Positions 1 to 11,557 of a stretch of 64,000 bases of DNA are shown here, in pieces. Each line of letters begins with the position of its first letter. Positions within the stretch are counted from its first letter, which is position 1. The DNA lies in assembly GCF_035083965.1 (NCBI RefSeq), contig NC_089739.1:9474001-9538000 (forward strand), read 5' to 3'. Origin of the DNA: Branchiostoma lanceolatum. Its lineage: Eukaryota > Chordata > Leptocardii > Amphioxiformes > Branchiostomatidae. A program made the position numbers and the translations under genes. Under the pieces are notes generated by a model, which worked only from the letters and a program-made list of their open reading frames with translations, had not been told where the DNA came from and made no database searches.

Positions 1-1159
1 GAATATCCCTTAAATAAAGCAATGTAAAATGTAGAATGCATACATTTCAGTTAATTGGATTGGTAGTTTTTAGTGATCACTGTTCAATATCTACACCTAT
101 AGACCAGACGCAAACAGTTCGAAACTTAACTTCGGTCCACCATATCTCCACTGTTGCTTAATGAATCATGCATTATGATATATATTACTGGGAAGCTTGT
201 TTAGGGCTGACCGCAAAGGTATGGATGCCCATAGGAAAGCATGTTAAGATACACTGAAACAAGGCTTAATAAAAGTACAAACCAAACTTTAATCTTAAAA
301 ATTCTTCTACACTGGAAAGTCACAAGGGTTTAGTTGATAACCATGCAAAGAAAACAGAGGGTTGTACAGGTCAAACTCCGATGAAAGCTGCTAGTTTGAA
401 GGAAACCCTACTTTTGACCCCAGATTTCTGATATATATCCCTCCGCAAGACCCAACAACTCACATCTATCCTTACGCCAACTAAAATGGCAAACTAAACA
501 AATTTTAACCAAAATGGGAAAAACTAAGACCTTCTAACCAAAAAAGTCTCCAGATTGGGCAAAAAAATTCAAGGAAAAGAAAGGTTTTCAAGATCTTAAG
601 TAGGGACTATAAGGGTAGTCAAATGTTTTGTAATCTACTGCGCAACGCAACTTAGGGTCAACCCTTTACAATAGTACCCCATATGTTGTTATCGTGTAAT
701 ATGTGATTCGTGAATCGAATAGCAGGGCTGTTCACGCATGTGAGTGAGCCGTGAGAAAAGAGCGCCGGAAGTTCCCTCGATGATTTCTCGGTTGTTGTTT
801 TTATTATTCGCGTTGTAATTTATATCACACGAAAGTCTGTCTACTGTCCTTCAAATGATACTCAATCTGTAATTATTACCATTTTGTGCGATGAACACCT
901 TTACTGAATTCGTGGGTGGGTCAAAACTGCCCAAAAAATACGATTCAGTGGACCGATAAAATCTGGTCTATGTGGACATAGATCTAGAGTCACTTTAGAC
1001 AGGATTCTTAATGCTTGTGTCAATGGGAAAAATTATGTAAGGGACCACCAAAACATTTGCCAGGTGGCCTTTATGTTGAGATGATCACTTGTGCAGGTCT
1101 CGCTATAATGTTATTATCATTATATAGTCTTCCAAAAAGCACGTTTTTGTACTTCTCAG
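1..1159. other. No gene recognised; presumed upstream intron or flank of the FAM151-like gene
   Basis: No open frame here carries the missing first part of repeat 1 (the W.HAVNS motif) or a convincing signal peptide. About 890-1000 resembles the inside of the short TA-flanked repeat at 36228-36498 (GGACCGATAAAATCTGGTCT, TGTGGACATAGA), so it is probably a repeat remnant. The remainder is AT-rich with no structure I can support. Confidence 0.4.
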
Positions 1160-4100
1160 GCGACTCACTGATGCTTGAGGTTGACGTAATCCTCCGCGGA
1201 CACGGCACGCCTGCGCAGTCCGACGTTCCGGTCGCCGCTCACCCACCCCTAGTGGATAGTGACGTCACAGTAGCAGAATGGCTGGAAGCTGTGCTGAAGA
1301 CCGACAAAGGAATTAAGCTGGACTTTAAGTCACTGGATGCGGTAGCCCCTACCTTAAGGTAAGATTAGATAAACGTAGTAAGGTTAAGAAGGTCATACGA
1401 CACAAAGCTATAGATAAAGCGGTTGCTTGGTTCGGCGAAAGATGATATGATAAGGTCAGAATGACGATGATGATGTTGATGATGATGATGATGATGTTGT
1501 TGTTGATGATGATGATGATGATGATGATGTGGTTCCTCCTGCGTTATGACCCATCCGAGTTGACGCCCCTAACTGAAGATATGTACTTGTTTTTAACTGA
1601 GTACAATGATGAAAATTGGTGTGAAGTGCCTCAAGTTCCCAAGAGCACGGCATTTTCATGCTAGGTATTCGAACCCAGAACCTTTAGATTCTCAGTCAGC
1701 TACCCTAAAGCCTCCGTCACAAATAAGAAATTCGGCTCGGCCGACGTGTTGGCGAGCTTTGAATGTGCATTTTCGGGCGAAGTGCGGCCGACGTCCTGTC
1801 GATTACGCGGGCTTCGGGGAAATTTTTAGAAATAAAAGTTGATCCAAATATTGGCCTTTTACCAGGTTAGTCGATACTAACTTCGTCCATGTCCATGAGA
1901 TGGTACCATCTCATGGGGGATTTTTAGTTTTTAGAGTTCGACGGACGTCGACCGAGATTTTCATTGGAAAATACGGTCGACGCTCGGGCGATTTTGAAAT
2001 TCGGCGAGCTTCGGGCGATCTACAAAGTCGGCCGACGCTCGCATGAATTGTGACGCCAGCTTAACCACAAGACGACCATGCCACCATACTGTTCTTCCTC
2101 AGACTGTTACAGAGCCATGAACACCACATCAAGCGTCCCCTGTGGCTTAACGCTGACATCATGCCGGGTCCGAATTTCGCGCAGGAAAGTGAAGAACCTG
2201 TCCCTGCGGCAGAGTTCCTCTCTACCGTGAATCAGCTCTTCCCGAACTGCACGCTGTCTCTCGGCTGGAACACCGGTAAGGCAATGCATAAAATTTCTGT
2301 ACTCTAGTGCCTGTTTTAGAAAGGAAAGGGGTTAGCCGAAGGGCGGACAGCGAGAAACTATAGCAGGCATTGGAAAATGTTGAATAGGTGTGCAATTTCA
2401 GAGAGATAGAAACGTTTATTAGGCAGCTAATGCAATTTACAATGCAAGATAAGTCACACACACACCTTCCCTATTACAATAATAAAATTCTAATTCAATC
2501 TTATTACACTTTTGACAGTACTCAGCTCAGCCTATGTCAATCGTTTAATGCTGCCCAATTCTCCAATGCAAATATTCAACTCCCTGAAATGTACCTATTT
2601 CAAAACTTACAGGTAAAAAAACGCACAAGTAAACATGCGCTTGCTTGCTAAATTGCACGAAGAGTGCATGGTTGTTCCAGCACAATTTCAATACATATGG
2701 ACTCAGTCACGCTTAGGACGACAGCGCCACCATGCGTTTTGGCATGTAATAGCAGAGTTCATTACATGCGCACCTTATTGAAAGCAGCCGAAACTTCGCT
2801 GAAAAAATGGACTGTGCGCGTGTGTATTTTTACTTACAATTGACGTATCAACATGAACGGACACGGACCATGAACCAGCTTTCGCCCCACATTATGTTTT
2901 ACCATGTATATGTAATGATATAGTATGTTGATAGATCTATAAGGATTAAATGATGTTATTGTGTATCACTGTTATATTACATCTTCCCTCATGACCTCAA
3001 TGAAAAGCGGTCTGCATGCCGATTTGAGCTTCTCATGAATAAACAAAGATTCAAACAAACAAACAAACAATCAAGGATTCAATTTTCCCTATCAGGATTC
3101 TTCCACGATCAAGACAACGAGGGGTACACACGGGCGATGGTTGAGGAGATGCACGCCGTTACTAAGGACCTACGTCAGCCTGTGACGTTCCCCGTCAGGA
3201 CCTCCTTGGTTGGACAGTCACTGGAAAACCTACAATGGCTGCTGGGCCAGTCCGACAGGTAAATGAATTAAAGATAACGTAGGGTTCACAAGGTAACTGT
3301 CACTCAAGCAACTGGATAAGGTTTGGAAAGAGCTAGTCGTCTAAGACAGTATTCGCTGTCTTTCATCAGTTTCCAAATCTTATCCAGTTTCTTGAGTAAC
3401 CTTGCGTATCTTATAACCTTGATGTCTAACCTTCATCGATTTACTCAAGAAGGTTTGAATTTGATTTTAAACCTCTTTAACTTAACCAAGACTTAACACT
3501 GGGTTCATCCAAATGTTGTTATATGATAACAGCTTAAGTCTGAGTCGCACATAGGGGCTTGGGGCTTTGGCGGTGCTTTATGGCTCCTTTCATAAAAATT
3601 GTACCAGTTTGGCTAATCTAGAAAGACAAAGATATTGCACCAGTGTATAGTTCACGTTCAACTACATTGTAATTTCTTAATTCTTAGAAACCAAAATAAT
3701 CCGACTATGCAAAAACACTCACAGAACGGGAAATATGATTCCGTTAGTTGATCATGAGCTTACAAACGGCAGAAATGTATCTTGGAGTGTCGTAGACGTC
3801 ATAGCGTTTAGACCACAGGAGCGAGTTTTTAGGCCTTATTTGGAAGATTCATATTTTGCAGATATACCCTGTCGTTGTGGACGTCCCTAGGCGACGCACA
3901 CAGAATGTACGACCTCGTCCGCCTCCGTAAAGCCGTCTCTCCGTCACGGATATATTACGACCTCCCAAGACAGGTAACAACCATATAACGTTATGTATAC
4001 ATTATGTAAAACAGCATCCTGGTTAATCAAAGGCCCATTTTACGTCCATTTTGAAAAACTTTTTTGATCTAGGCATAAAACCAGACCTTTTTTTATGTAG

Positions 4101-7100
4101 TGAAAGCTTTCTTTGAATTCTTTACAAGCTATGTTACTTCTGGAAAAAAAATCATCGTGGTAGCTGAATTTGTCACGCTAATAGATATTGTTAGCTACGA
4201 ATTTAAGAAGACCTTAGATATTTATTTCAAAATGTAGTGATTAGCTATAGGAAAGGCTGAGCATTCTTCTCAGGGGCAAAGTAATTTTTGATTGACCAAT
4301 AAGTTAACCTAACATTTTTTACAGCAAAGAGAAGACTTGAAGGAAGCCATCAAAGTCAACGTCACCGGCCTCAACCCCTTGTTCTTTTTTCCCGTTGCAC
4401 GACGGGATGGCCTCCTACTCACGTGGTCAGGAAGGACCAATAGCAGAGCAGCACTGCAAGAAGCCATTCTCTGTAAGAAGGATTCTCATTATTGAATTTA
4501 TTTCTTCAACAAATAACAAAAACCTTGTCCTTTTTTTAATTTCATAGTTATTAAAAACACAAGAAACAGGTGACACCTAAAAGACTCTCACCTCACCTAT
4601 CCCTTGACCTCTTTTTGGGTCGTTGGGGCACCATGAATAGATGTTTAATGGCGATGCAACTATTTCTTCACGCAGCTAAATCCAACATAGTGGAAGCAGA
4701 CATCATCCTCCGTGGTCACGGGACTGAGAGTCAAACCAACGAGCCAATCATGGCGCGTCCTCCCGTCAATGACAGTGACGTCACATTCGAAGAGTGGTTC
4801 GAAACAATCATGGCGGCCGAGCATGACGTAGTGCCGAAGCTGGACTTCTGGAGCGCAGACGCAGTAGTACCGGTGGGTTATTCGTCAGATTACCAGCTTC
4901 CTTTGCGATTGCGCATGTGTTCTGTCCTTTTGTCCGACACTTATACTTTTTTTGTTAAGCATGACAATTCTTTCTTTTCTTTCTTTTTCTTTCTTTCTTT
5001 CTGTCTTTCTTTCTTTTTCTTTATTTGAATTGCAACAGTATCAAAATGCACAAAGGGTCCAATCAAGTCAAGTCAATGGTGGTGTTTGCACCACACACAT
5101 ACAAGACAGAACATACAATACAAAGGCTATTGAATACAACATGATAAATAGTAATAAAAGCAATACAGAGGATAAAATATATATATATAGTAAAGGTAAA
5201 TATATAAAGATGTGGCTCAGCTGGAATTTATTTGATGGTACAATGTACGTATATACGTATGCAGTGCGCATGTTAGCTGTTTGTTTGATTCTGCCACTAG
5301 TGCACTGTATTCGCATCTACGCTAACAGAGAGTGAAAAAAAATACATTGTGTGTCTGTTTAAAAGTTCAACATTGGTGTCATGTCCATAACTCATCAATT
5401 GTCATGTGTTTACTTTAATTCCTCAGGTGATGAATATCATCAAGAGCCATGTCTCACACATCGACTTCCCTATCATCGTGACTTGTCGTCCGCTTGGAAC
5501 ACCGGGCAGCCAAACCAAACCCCTCGATCCCCACCTGGTCTACCCCACCATCTATAACTTCTTCCCGCCAGGCGTTAGCTCAGCCATTTCCTTCCTCAAC
5601 GTTACCCCGGCAACTGGGTTCCCCGAGAAGTTAGCCGAAGATGCGCATGCGCTAGCACGTGACATGCTACGCGAACCAATCAGCTTCACCCTTAGAGATG
5701 ACGTAATTGAAACGTCACTACCTGCCGTAAAATGGTTGCTCGGTCAGTCCGATTCCTATGGGTTAACAGTGGCGTCGCCCAAAACAATCTCTCCTGTCAT
5801 TCGGAGCGAGTTCGGCTGGGGAAAACTGATTTATGATGGCCCTAAAGATGTAACCGATCAATTGAGAGATGGCGCAGGGACGGGAGGGGGTTTGGTCAAC
5901 TTTTTCCAGTCGACCTACAAGATCTATGGACGCGACGGACTTGATATTAGGTGGGCTCACGGTGTCAACAGCATCCCAGCGTACGGCCAACAAGCCATGC
6001 ATGGTAAGCTGCTATGCTGTAGATATTTTGTTTGTTTGTTTTATTCAGATCTCCATTAGTGTCACATAGAGGACATCTGAATAAAACATATTGACTTAAA
6101 AAGCTAGCATGTACTGGACGCCATAGGTTGGTGGAAAGTAGTTGAAAATGAACAAATAGACGATATAATGTGCGAGGAGTTAGCCGACCATAGGAACACA
6201 GTATCCAACCAACCTCCGCAGTTTGGAAACGTTCATGACCGGCTTAGCATGGTATAAAACAGACTTACAGTGACGAATGTTGTTTTCAGCACCAAGGACA
6301 GTTCCGTTTTCAATGACGTTGAGCTCAACCAACCTCTGTAGGTTGGAAATTGTACTTCTCTGGTCTGCTAGATCCTTTGGTATATTATTACGTCTATTTG
6401 GTAAACTGTATTTTTTTCCACGGACAAGTCAGGTAGGGACTCCTTAAAAGCTGCAACAGCTTTAAAGTCGTGTGTCTATTGCTTCTTAATATTCATTATC
6501 TAACTATGCGAAATCATTGCCTTTGCCTTCTGATTATACACGTATATGTAAAATGTAGAGAAAAAAGTAGAGTGGATTCATTCTTCAAGCTAACCGACAT
6601 CTTTCACACCACAATCCTCCAGGCTTGTGGAGTGAGTGTGTACGGTTAGCTTGAGGTTGTCCTTACTATTTGCCTTGTAAAATCAAGAGAAGCTACACTG
6701 GAGCGCAGCTCAGAACTAGAAGAAAAACTGATCCGGAGAAAAGAACTTTACACCCGACCTGAGTCAGCTTACAGATTTTGCCCAATTTGGCAGAGACTGG
6801 TACTGTAGTGTAAATGCAGAAATGTTCGCGATGGCTTTATGTTCACGGTTTTCGCGGCGACCGTTTCACTGCGCGAAATTAAAACCACCGCGAACATTTT
6901 TGTCCAGCACTGTAGCAGTATGTAACTAGAGCGCTCCCGCAAACTTAAAACCACCGCGAACACTCCATTTTCGCCTTAGCGCGAAATAAAAACTACGCGA
7001 ACTTAAATGCAACAGTGTTGTCGTACATGACTCTTTAGCCAAAGCCGAAACTGTGGGGCTGATATAAATTACATATAGATATTGAAAGGATGTTAAATGT

Positions 7101-8776
7101 AAAATGTCTCCTCTACAGGCCGTCCCGTGATGATGGTGGAGGCTGACGTCAACATCCGGGAGGACAACGTTCCCATCATGTCGGAACACAAGGTCGGAAA
7201 CGGAAGTGACGTCTACACACTGGAGGACTGGCTTGGGTTAACTCCGTATTTCGGCATCATGCTGGAGTTTCACAGTGTGGAGGCTCTCGTTCCATCCCTT
7301 CAGGTATGCCATGATGTTCTGTTCTAGTCTAGTCTAGTCTAGTCTAGTCTAGTCTAGTCTAGTCTAGTCTAGCCTAGTCTATATTTCTATCCCATAGGTC
7401 CGCCCAGGGATGTCCTTGTAGCTCAACTGGTATACGTAGCAGTGTCACAGTTGAGCTTCTGGTTCCAAATAGTTGGTAACTGGGAGACCCCGGTTCAAGT
7501 CCTGGGACAGGACATATCGGTTGGAGCTGTACCCGTGTGTCGGAAGGGACATAAAATGGGGGTCCCGTGTTCGAGGAGGTGCCTCGCTCGAGTACGTTAA
7601 AGATTCTCAAAGATAAAGAGATAGCAACATTGTATGGGATTTGTTCTCGATTGCCACAGATTCTCCAGAGCAAAGGCAGTGCCTTAAGGCAGCCGGTGAT
7701 GCTGAAGGCTGAAATACCGGGACTCTTCACCAAGGAGACTTTCATCGACCCGATCTTAGACATGTACCCGCACGTTTCCTTTGGTGAGCTAAATCTATCT
7801 TCTGTTGGTTTGAAAATATCTCAATTGTAATAAAAGCTTTTGAATCTTGTGCTCTATTTCGTTCTCTTTATGTACTATTTCTGCGAAATACACTAGAAAA
7901 GAATAACTTTTAAAAACATACGGTCTATGTCTATTATCTAGGTTGTTCAGGATCAACGGCATTTGGGCAAGTCAAGTGTATGTTAGTCTGTGATGTTCAT
8001 TATATAAATAAATATTAAAAGAACGAATTGACAGTGATATCATAGAGACGGATAGGGTTACATATAAAATAGCGAGTGAAGTCCCAATTTTAGTTCACTG
8101 ATTCACCGAATGAATATGTGATTCAAGGATTTATTTTTGCTTGCTCTTCTAAACAACAGTTATCGGGATGAAACCGGACAACATGGCGGATGGATACTCT
8201 CGCTCCCAGGTTGAGGAGATTGCCCGGATGTGCGCAAACCTGACGCAGATCGTGGTGCTCAGCGTGGATGCCAGACATGTACGTCACACTACGTCAACAT
8301 TTTTCGTTGAACTGAAGTCAGATCTTGAACTTAGAACGTATTTTTGCACCGTGAACCCAAAGTAACAAGACGGTTGCCTCCATAATAAGATATATAGCAT
8401 AACTTTATGACACAACAAAAGTACATATAGACTTTCGCCTTGAAGGTCTTCTACAATTATACCATTGTATATAGATCCTGGTTGTGAATAAAAAACCTTG
8501 TTATCCAGGGATTTCCCAACCAGATGAAATTATTCACGAATATGTAAACCTGTTTTTGCGTCAATGTAGGTGCGTGGATCGTGGGACAACCTGAGCTGGC
8601 TACTCGGCCAGTCTCCGCTCTACCACCTGCACATCTGGGCGGGTTGGCCGGAACCGGAAACGTACAGCGTTGACGTCACAGACCTCGTGTTCGTCAGGAA
8701 CAACTTTGATCGCAGCCGGGTGTTCTATGACGTCACCCCTGACATCATGGAGGAATTCAAGATGGCGCTCAACTAG
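1160..8776 (+). CDS. FAM151/menorin-family protein with three tandem DUF2181-type repeats (5' partial)
   Basis: Eleven exons fit GT-AG rules with matching phases: 1160-1358, 2103-2275, 3096-3258, 3862-3973, 4325-4472, 4676-4872, 5427-6003, 7119-7303, 7660-7783, 8160-8278, 8570-8776 (TAG). Family signatures appear three times: an ExDxxxR strand (VDVILRGHG, EADIILRGHG, EADVNIRED), an SDVT.EEW-like helix, KLDF or LEFHS, LNADI..GPN, and W.LGQS near each repeat's end (QWLLGQSD, KWLLGQSD, SWLLGQSP). Vertebrate FAM151B has one such repeat and FAM151A two; three is unusual. C. elegans MNR-1 (menorin) is an epidermal co-ligand that shapes sensory dendrites, and the fold is thought to resemble PLC-like phosphodiesterases. 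The W.HAVNS-type motif is WAHGVNS before repeat 3 but WSGRTNS before repeat 2, where the His is lost. The exon carrying this motif and the signal peptide for repeat 1 was not found upstream. Exact orthology is unassigned. Confidence 0.88.
1455..1530. repeat. (ATG)n/(TTG) microsatellite in intron 1
   Basis: Near-continuous ATG trinucleotide run. The Met-rich and Ser-rich open frames on the two strands here are by-products of the repeat, not genes. Confidence 0.9.
1725..2050. repeat. CpG-rich interspersed repeat with TCGGCGAGCTTCGGGCGA-type motifs
   Basis: Variants of one phrase recur in both orientations (GGCCGACGTGTTGGCGAGCT, CGGTCGACGCTCGGGCGATT, GGCGAGCTTCGGGCGATCTA), unlike the AT-rich surroundings. 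It looks like a DNA-transposon remnant in intron 1. No target duplication was identified. Confidence 0.45.
2850..3072 (+). mobile_element. 3' end of a LINE (same family as 30031-30490) with CAAA tail
   Basis: The segment ending GAGCTTCTCATGAATAAACA followed by a CAAACAAACAAA tail matches the reverse complement of about 30030-30240, including the AAAAGCGGYCTGCAKGCCG phrase and ATGAACGGACACGGACCATG upstream. It is a 5'-truncated non-LTR retrotransposon copy in intron 2. Its tail ends about 25 bp before the splice acceptor at 3094-3095. Confidence 0.7.
3289..3440 (-). mobile_element. Fold-back element with hammerhead-like core (copy A)
   Basis: Arms carrying ACTCAAGCAACTGGATAAG (3302-3320) and a complementary CTTATCCAGTTTCTTGAGT segment flank a tip. 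On the minus strand the tip reads CTGATGA (complement of 3363-3369), then a 7-bp stem AAGACAG/CTGTCTT (complement of 3343-3362), then a decayed GAAAC segment. The layout is that of a hammerhead ribozyme: the arms form stem I and the hairpin stem II. The tail ACCTTGATGTCTAACCTTCA is shared with copies near 9400 and 50651. Confidence 0.6.
4960..5345. repeat. (CTTT)n tract followed by an interspersed repeat in intron 6
   Basis: A pyrimidine (TTTC)n stretch at 4968-5025 is followed by TTATTTGAATTGCAACAGTA. This looks like the inverted 3' end of a retroelement, similar in style to the TTTATTGCA starts near 48548 and 56638. No coding remnant was recognised. Confidence 0.4.
6590..7015. mobile_element. 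MITE-like palindromic sequence, GCGAAC-rich
   Basis: Bases 6790-7015 hold inverted copies of a CCGCGAACATTT / AAATGTTCGCGG phrase (GAAATGTTCGCGATGG at 6820, ACCACCGCGAACATTTTTGT at 6884, ACCACCGCGAACACTCCATT later), with repeated ATTAAAACCACCGCGAAC cores. A smaller fold-back (CAAGCTAACCG ... CGGTTAGCTTG) lies at about 6588-6655. Both are in the intron before exon 7119. Confidence 0.55.
7323..7378. repeat. (CTAGT)n pentanucleotide repeat
   Basis: About ten consecutive TCTAG units starting 20 bp after the donor of exon 7119-7303. Confidence 0.95.
7408..7620 (+). mobile_element. tRNA-derived SINE, family B
   Basis: The head resembles a tRNA gene: TGTAGCTCAACTGGTA (A-box-like) followed by CGGTTCAAGTCCTGGG (B-box-like, GGTTCAAGTCC). 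The body carries GGTCCCGTGTTCGAGGAGG and CGAGTACGTTAAAG, shared with other SINEs here. An inverted copy lies at 35995-36165. This element ends 40 bp upstream of exon 7660-7783. Confidence 0.7.
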
Positions 8777-9146
8777 ACTAAAGGCAATGAAGATGTGGTT
8801 ATAAGTTTGATAAGTTTGTATGGATAAGTTTGTATGGATATGCAAATTTCACTTTTTAAGTTTGGAAAAGAGCAATTTACACGTAACACTGCATGTAAAA
8901 TGCTTGGATATTGCATTGCTGCTTAACTTGCGTCATAAATTGTAGTAATTCAACATTTCAAGAATCATATCATTTCAATTGTCAGAATTGTAGACTCTTG
9001 GTTCATTGTGTTTTATGGGACGAGCTTGGTGCGTTTTTTTGTACTAACTATTGTCTTGCACTGATGCCAGTTTATTTATGTAATTCTATTGTGTATTTCC
9101 GTTCTTTCTGATTAGAAACCAAACAATTTCTGACTTAAATATTCCA

Positions 9147-9152
9147 AATAAA
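9147..9152 (+). terminator. Candidate polyadenylation signal of the FAM151-like gene
   Basis: AATAAA 371 bp after the stop codon at 8776, in an AT-rich stretch. A second AATAAA occurs near 9250. Confidence 0.45.
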
Positions 9153-9292
9153 TGCAGTCTTAATGTTATATGGCCTAGAACTGAAATATGAAGGATTCTT
9201 CAATAACTATGACTTAGAAGTTTACTGTTAGTATTGCCATGCAATGAATGAATAAATTCAAGTTCTCACTGAAAAATGGTCACGCAAAGCTT

Positions 9293-9392
9293 GATACGCC
9301 AAAAATAATTACTCAAGCAACTGGATAAAGTTTTGAAACATGACTGTTTCAAAACTTTATCCAGTTGCATGAGTAATTATTTTTGGCGTATC
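9293..9392. repeat. 100-bp near-perfect palindrome (fold-back element, copy B)
   Basis: Two 48-base arms beginning GATACGCCAAAAATAATTAC and ending in its complement flank a 4-base centre (TGAC), with one mismatch (CAAGCAA versus CATGCAA). The arms carry the ACTCAAGCAACTGGATAAAG phrase of the hammerhead-like fold-back family, but the ribozyme-like core is absent. The trailing TGGATGTCTAACTTTCATCA is the family's shared outer end. Confidence 0.9.
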
Positions 9393-9655
9393 TTACTACC
9401 TGGATGTCTAACTTTCATCAACACGCAAAGTTTGCTTTGAGAGAAGAAACCAAACCTACGCCAGCGAAGATGTTGCGTGCCCCAGTGTCACTTGTCAGTC
9501 AGACGCTTGACGCTTGTTTTCTACATGTTTACAACTAGATTAACACGTCATCAAGCTTAAAAGTAAGCTGTTTATCCGGTTCGTGACATTGAGAGTATTA
9601 AAGGATTATCATAATCACGAATGCATGCAAGTGACTTACTGTAGGATTTTTTTAA

Positions 9656-10060
9656 TTAGGCCATGTTGATTTAATCATATGGATAACATCCGCGCGCGAA
9701 TCAATTTTCGTCTGCCCCCCCTCCCCCCCAAAAAAAGAAATGGCCTTCATTATGAAATCTACGTGGTCAGGGAGGATGAACAAAACTTAACACACAGAGT
9801 ATGGTATACCGAAATATAGGTTCTTCATTTTTGTTCTTTCAAAACTTCTTCATTGACTTTAGAATTGGCTTTGGCATTCTACGACATTATTATCCGTTTT
9901 CCAAAATATTATCTTACAATCTACAGCATTTTTTCTCATTTTGTAGCTCCTTTTTCGATTTTTAGTATGGCCGAAAACTTTATTTTTATTTTTTCCGGAA
10001 ATGGACGAAAATTGATGCGCGCGCGGATGTCATCCATATAATCACATCAACATGGCCTAA
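9656..10060. mobile_element. 405-bp MITE with TTAGGCCATGTTGATTT inverted ends (copy 1)
   Basis: Starts TTAGGCCATGTTGATTTAAT and ends with the complement (ATCAACATGGCCTAA). Inner inverted blocks (GGATAACATCCGCGCGCGAA and GCGCGCGGATGTCATCC) extend the match. A second full copy is at 42232-42644 and a diverged one at 27271-28003, sharing internal phrases such as TTCTTCATTTTTGTTCTTT. Confidence 0.85.
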
Positions 10061-10313
10061 CCGGCATACACGCAATGGTCCTCTTTAATGGCTTGCTAAT
10101 GCTGGCTTGATGAAAATGGGGAACAATTGTCCTGGGTGGGGCCAGTCTTTTCTCTTCGCCGGTTGTTTAACACCATGAATAATTGATATTTATGATAGCA
10201 ACTATATAATTAGGTTATTCTTAATAGAACCCCATTAGGTTATTTGGTGATCTTATAGTTTTACATATGAATGTTGAGCGCAACATCGCAGACAGTACGT
10301 TGAACTGAACGTC

Positions 10314-11381
10314 ATGGGGAAACGCGCAATAGTGATCTTCGTACTTGTTTTCTTTGCATATAACATGCTTGGCGCGGGCATTTTCATGTCGCTGGAGTAT
10401 GGTGAGGAGGAACAACTGCGAAACGACGTGTACGAAATGGGCAGGGCCTTAGAACACCTCGTCTGCACAGCGTTAGGGCACGGAGACAACTGCACCGACA
10501 AGCCATCACTTCAAAACGGCACAAACACCTCGGTTGCTCTCCTGAAGATCGAGAAAACCGTCAAAGAACGACTCCAAGCACTGGCTAACTCGAGCATAAC
10601 GTTGAGGAAGGAAGACATCCCAGGGATCTTGCTCACAGAGAAAGAACTACGGCAGCTTGTATGTCGCGTCATGAACATCACAGAAAGAGCTGTGAAGCAC
10701 GGATTGGACCCCCGGAGCACACGGGAGAACAGTTCCCCACTTGACTGGGGTTCCTTGGCGGGTACTTTACATTTCTGCATGACCGTTCTGACGACAATCG
10801 GCTACGGACACATCTCTCCGTCAAGTGAAGCTGGTAGGATGTTCTGCGTCGTCTACGGCTTCTTCGGCGTTCCCCTGACGATCGCGTTCCTATCTCTCTT
10901 GGGCGAGGGGATGGGGGAAATCCAGGAGCGGGCGACCGTTGCTGCTATGCGGCGAGTTCGTCGCTTGGGCCCCGACGCCGTTCGTAGAGTCATCGGAGGA
11001 CTGCTTCTCGCGCTCGGTAGCATTTTGTTCGTCTTCATACCGGCTGCTGTGTTTAGTGTTTGCGAGGGTTGGTCGTATGTGGAATCCTTGTACTACACAT
11101 TTGTAACGCTAAGTACTATCGGATTTGGTGATTATGTAGCTGGCAGACAAAGAGAGATGGAATACAACAGTTACTATAATACTGCCTACTATGTTTTTAG
11201 GGGCTTTTGGTTTTACAGTGGTCTTGCGTTTGTAGCTGTCCTGTTCTTTGGCATGACACAGGGGGTTAATCAAGTTAGGAAAAGAGCGGCTCAACGGATA
11301 GATGTGAGAGGTGTAAAGGTGAATGCTGAAGGTAAGGACAGTGTTCAGACGGATAGCACAGCGCTGCCTTCTGTGGAATGA
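10314..11381 (+). CDS. Two-pore-domain potassium channel (K2P/KCNK family), single exon
   Basis: The 355-residue protein has the K2P order. M1 lies at about 5-26 and a long extracellular cap loop at about 27-145, with N-glycosylation sequons at N59, N68, N71, N92, N121 and N139. Pore helix and filter 1 are TTIGYG (160-165), M2 about 172-195, a cytosolic basic stretch 207-226, M3 about 227-250, filter 2 STIGFG (267-272) followed by DYVAG, and M4 about 292-314. The C-terminal tail is short (about 40 residues). Such channels dimerise to form one K+-selective leak pore in the plasma membrane. The FGDYVAG and EGW..V..LYY elements recall TREK and TASK-2/TALK branches, but I cannot place it in one. 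It is notable for lacking introns; most K2P genes are interrupted. The ATG is preceded by CGTC and is the first in frame before M1. Confidence 0.93.
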   Translation: MGKRAIVIFVLVFFAYNMLGAGIFMSLEYGEEEQLRNDVYEMGRALEHLVCTALGHGDNCTDKPSLQNGTNTSVALLKIEKTVKERLQALANSSITLRKEDIPGILLTEKELRQLVCRVMNITERAVKHGLDPRSTRENSSPLDWGSLAGTLHFCMTVLTTIGYGHISPSSEAGRMFCVVYGFFGVPLTIAFLSLLGEGMGEIQERATVAAMRRVRRLGPDAVRRVIGGLLLALGSILFVFIPAAVFSVCEGWSYVESLYYTFVTLSTIGFGDYVAGRQREMEYNSYYNTAYYVFRGFWFYSGLAFVAVLFFGMTQGVNQVRKRAAQRIDVRGVKVNAEGKDSVQTDSTALPSVE

Positions 11382-11460
11382 TGTAGACCCTCTACATGTG
11401 TATGTACAGCTAACAGCAAAATTATTCCTTTCCCAAATTTTGTATACCCCTTGTAATTTT

Positions 11461-11461
11461 A

Positions 11462-11557
<96 letters not shown>

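Noticed and set aside
9293-9392. The 100-bp palindrome as a microRNA precursor
   Set aside because: The arms match a dispersed repeat family in this window, are nearly perfectly paired and have only a 4-base loop. A transposon fold-back explains it better.
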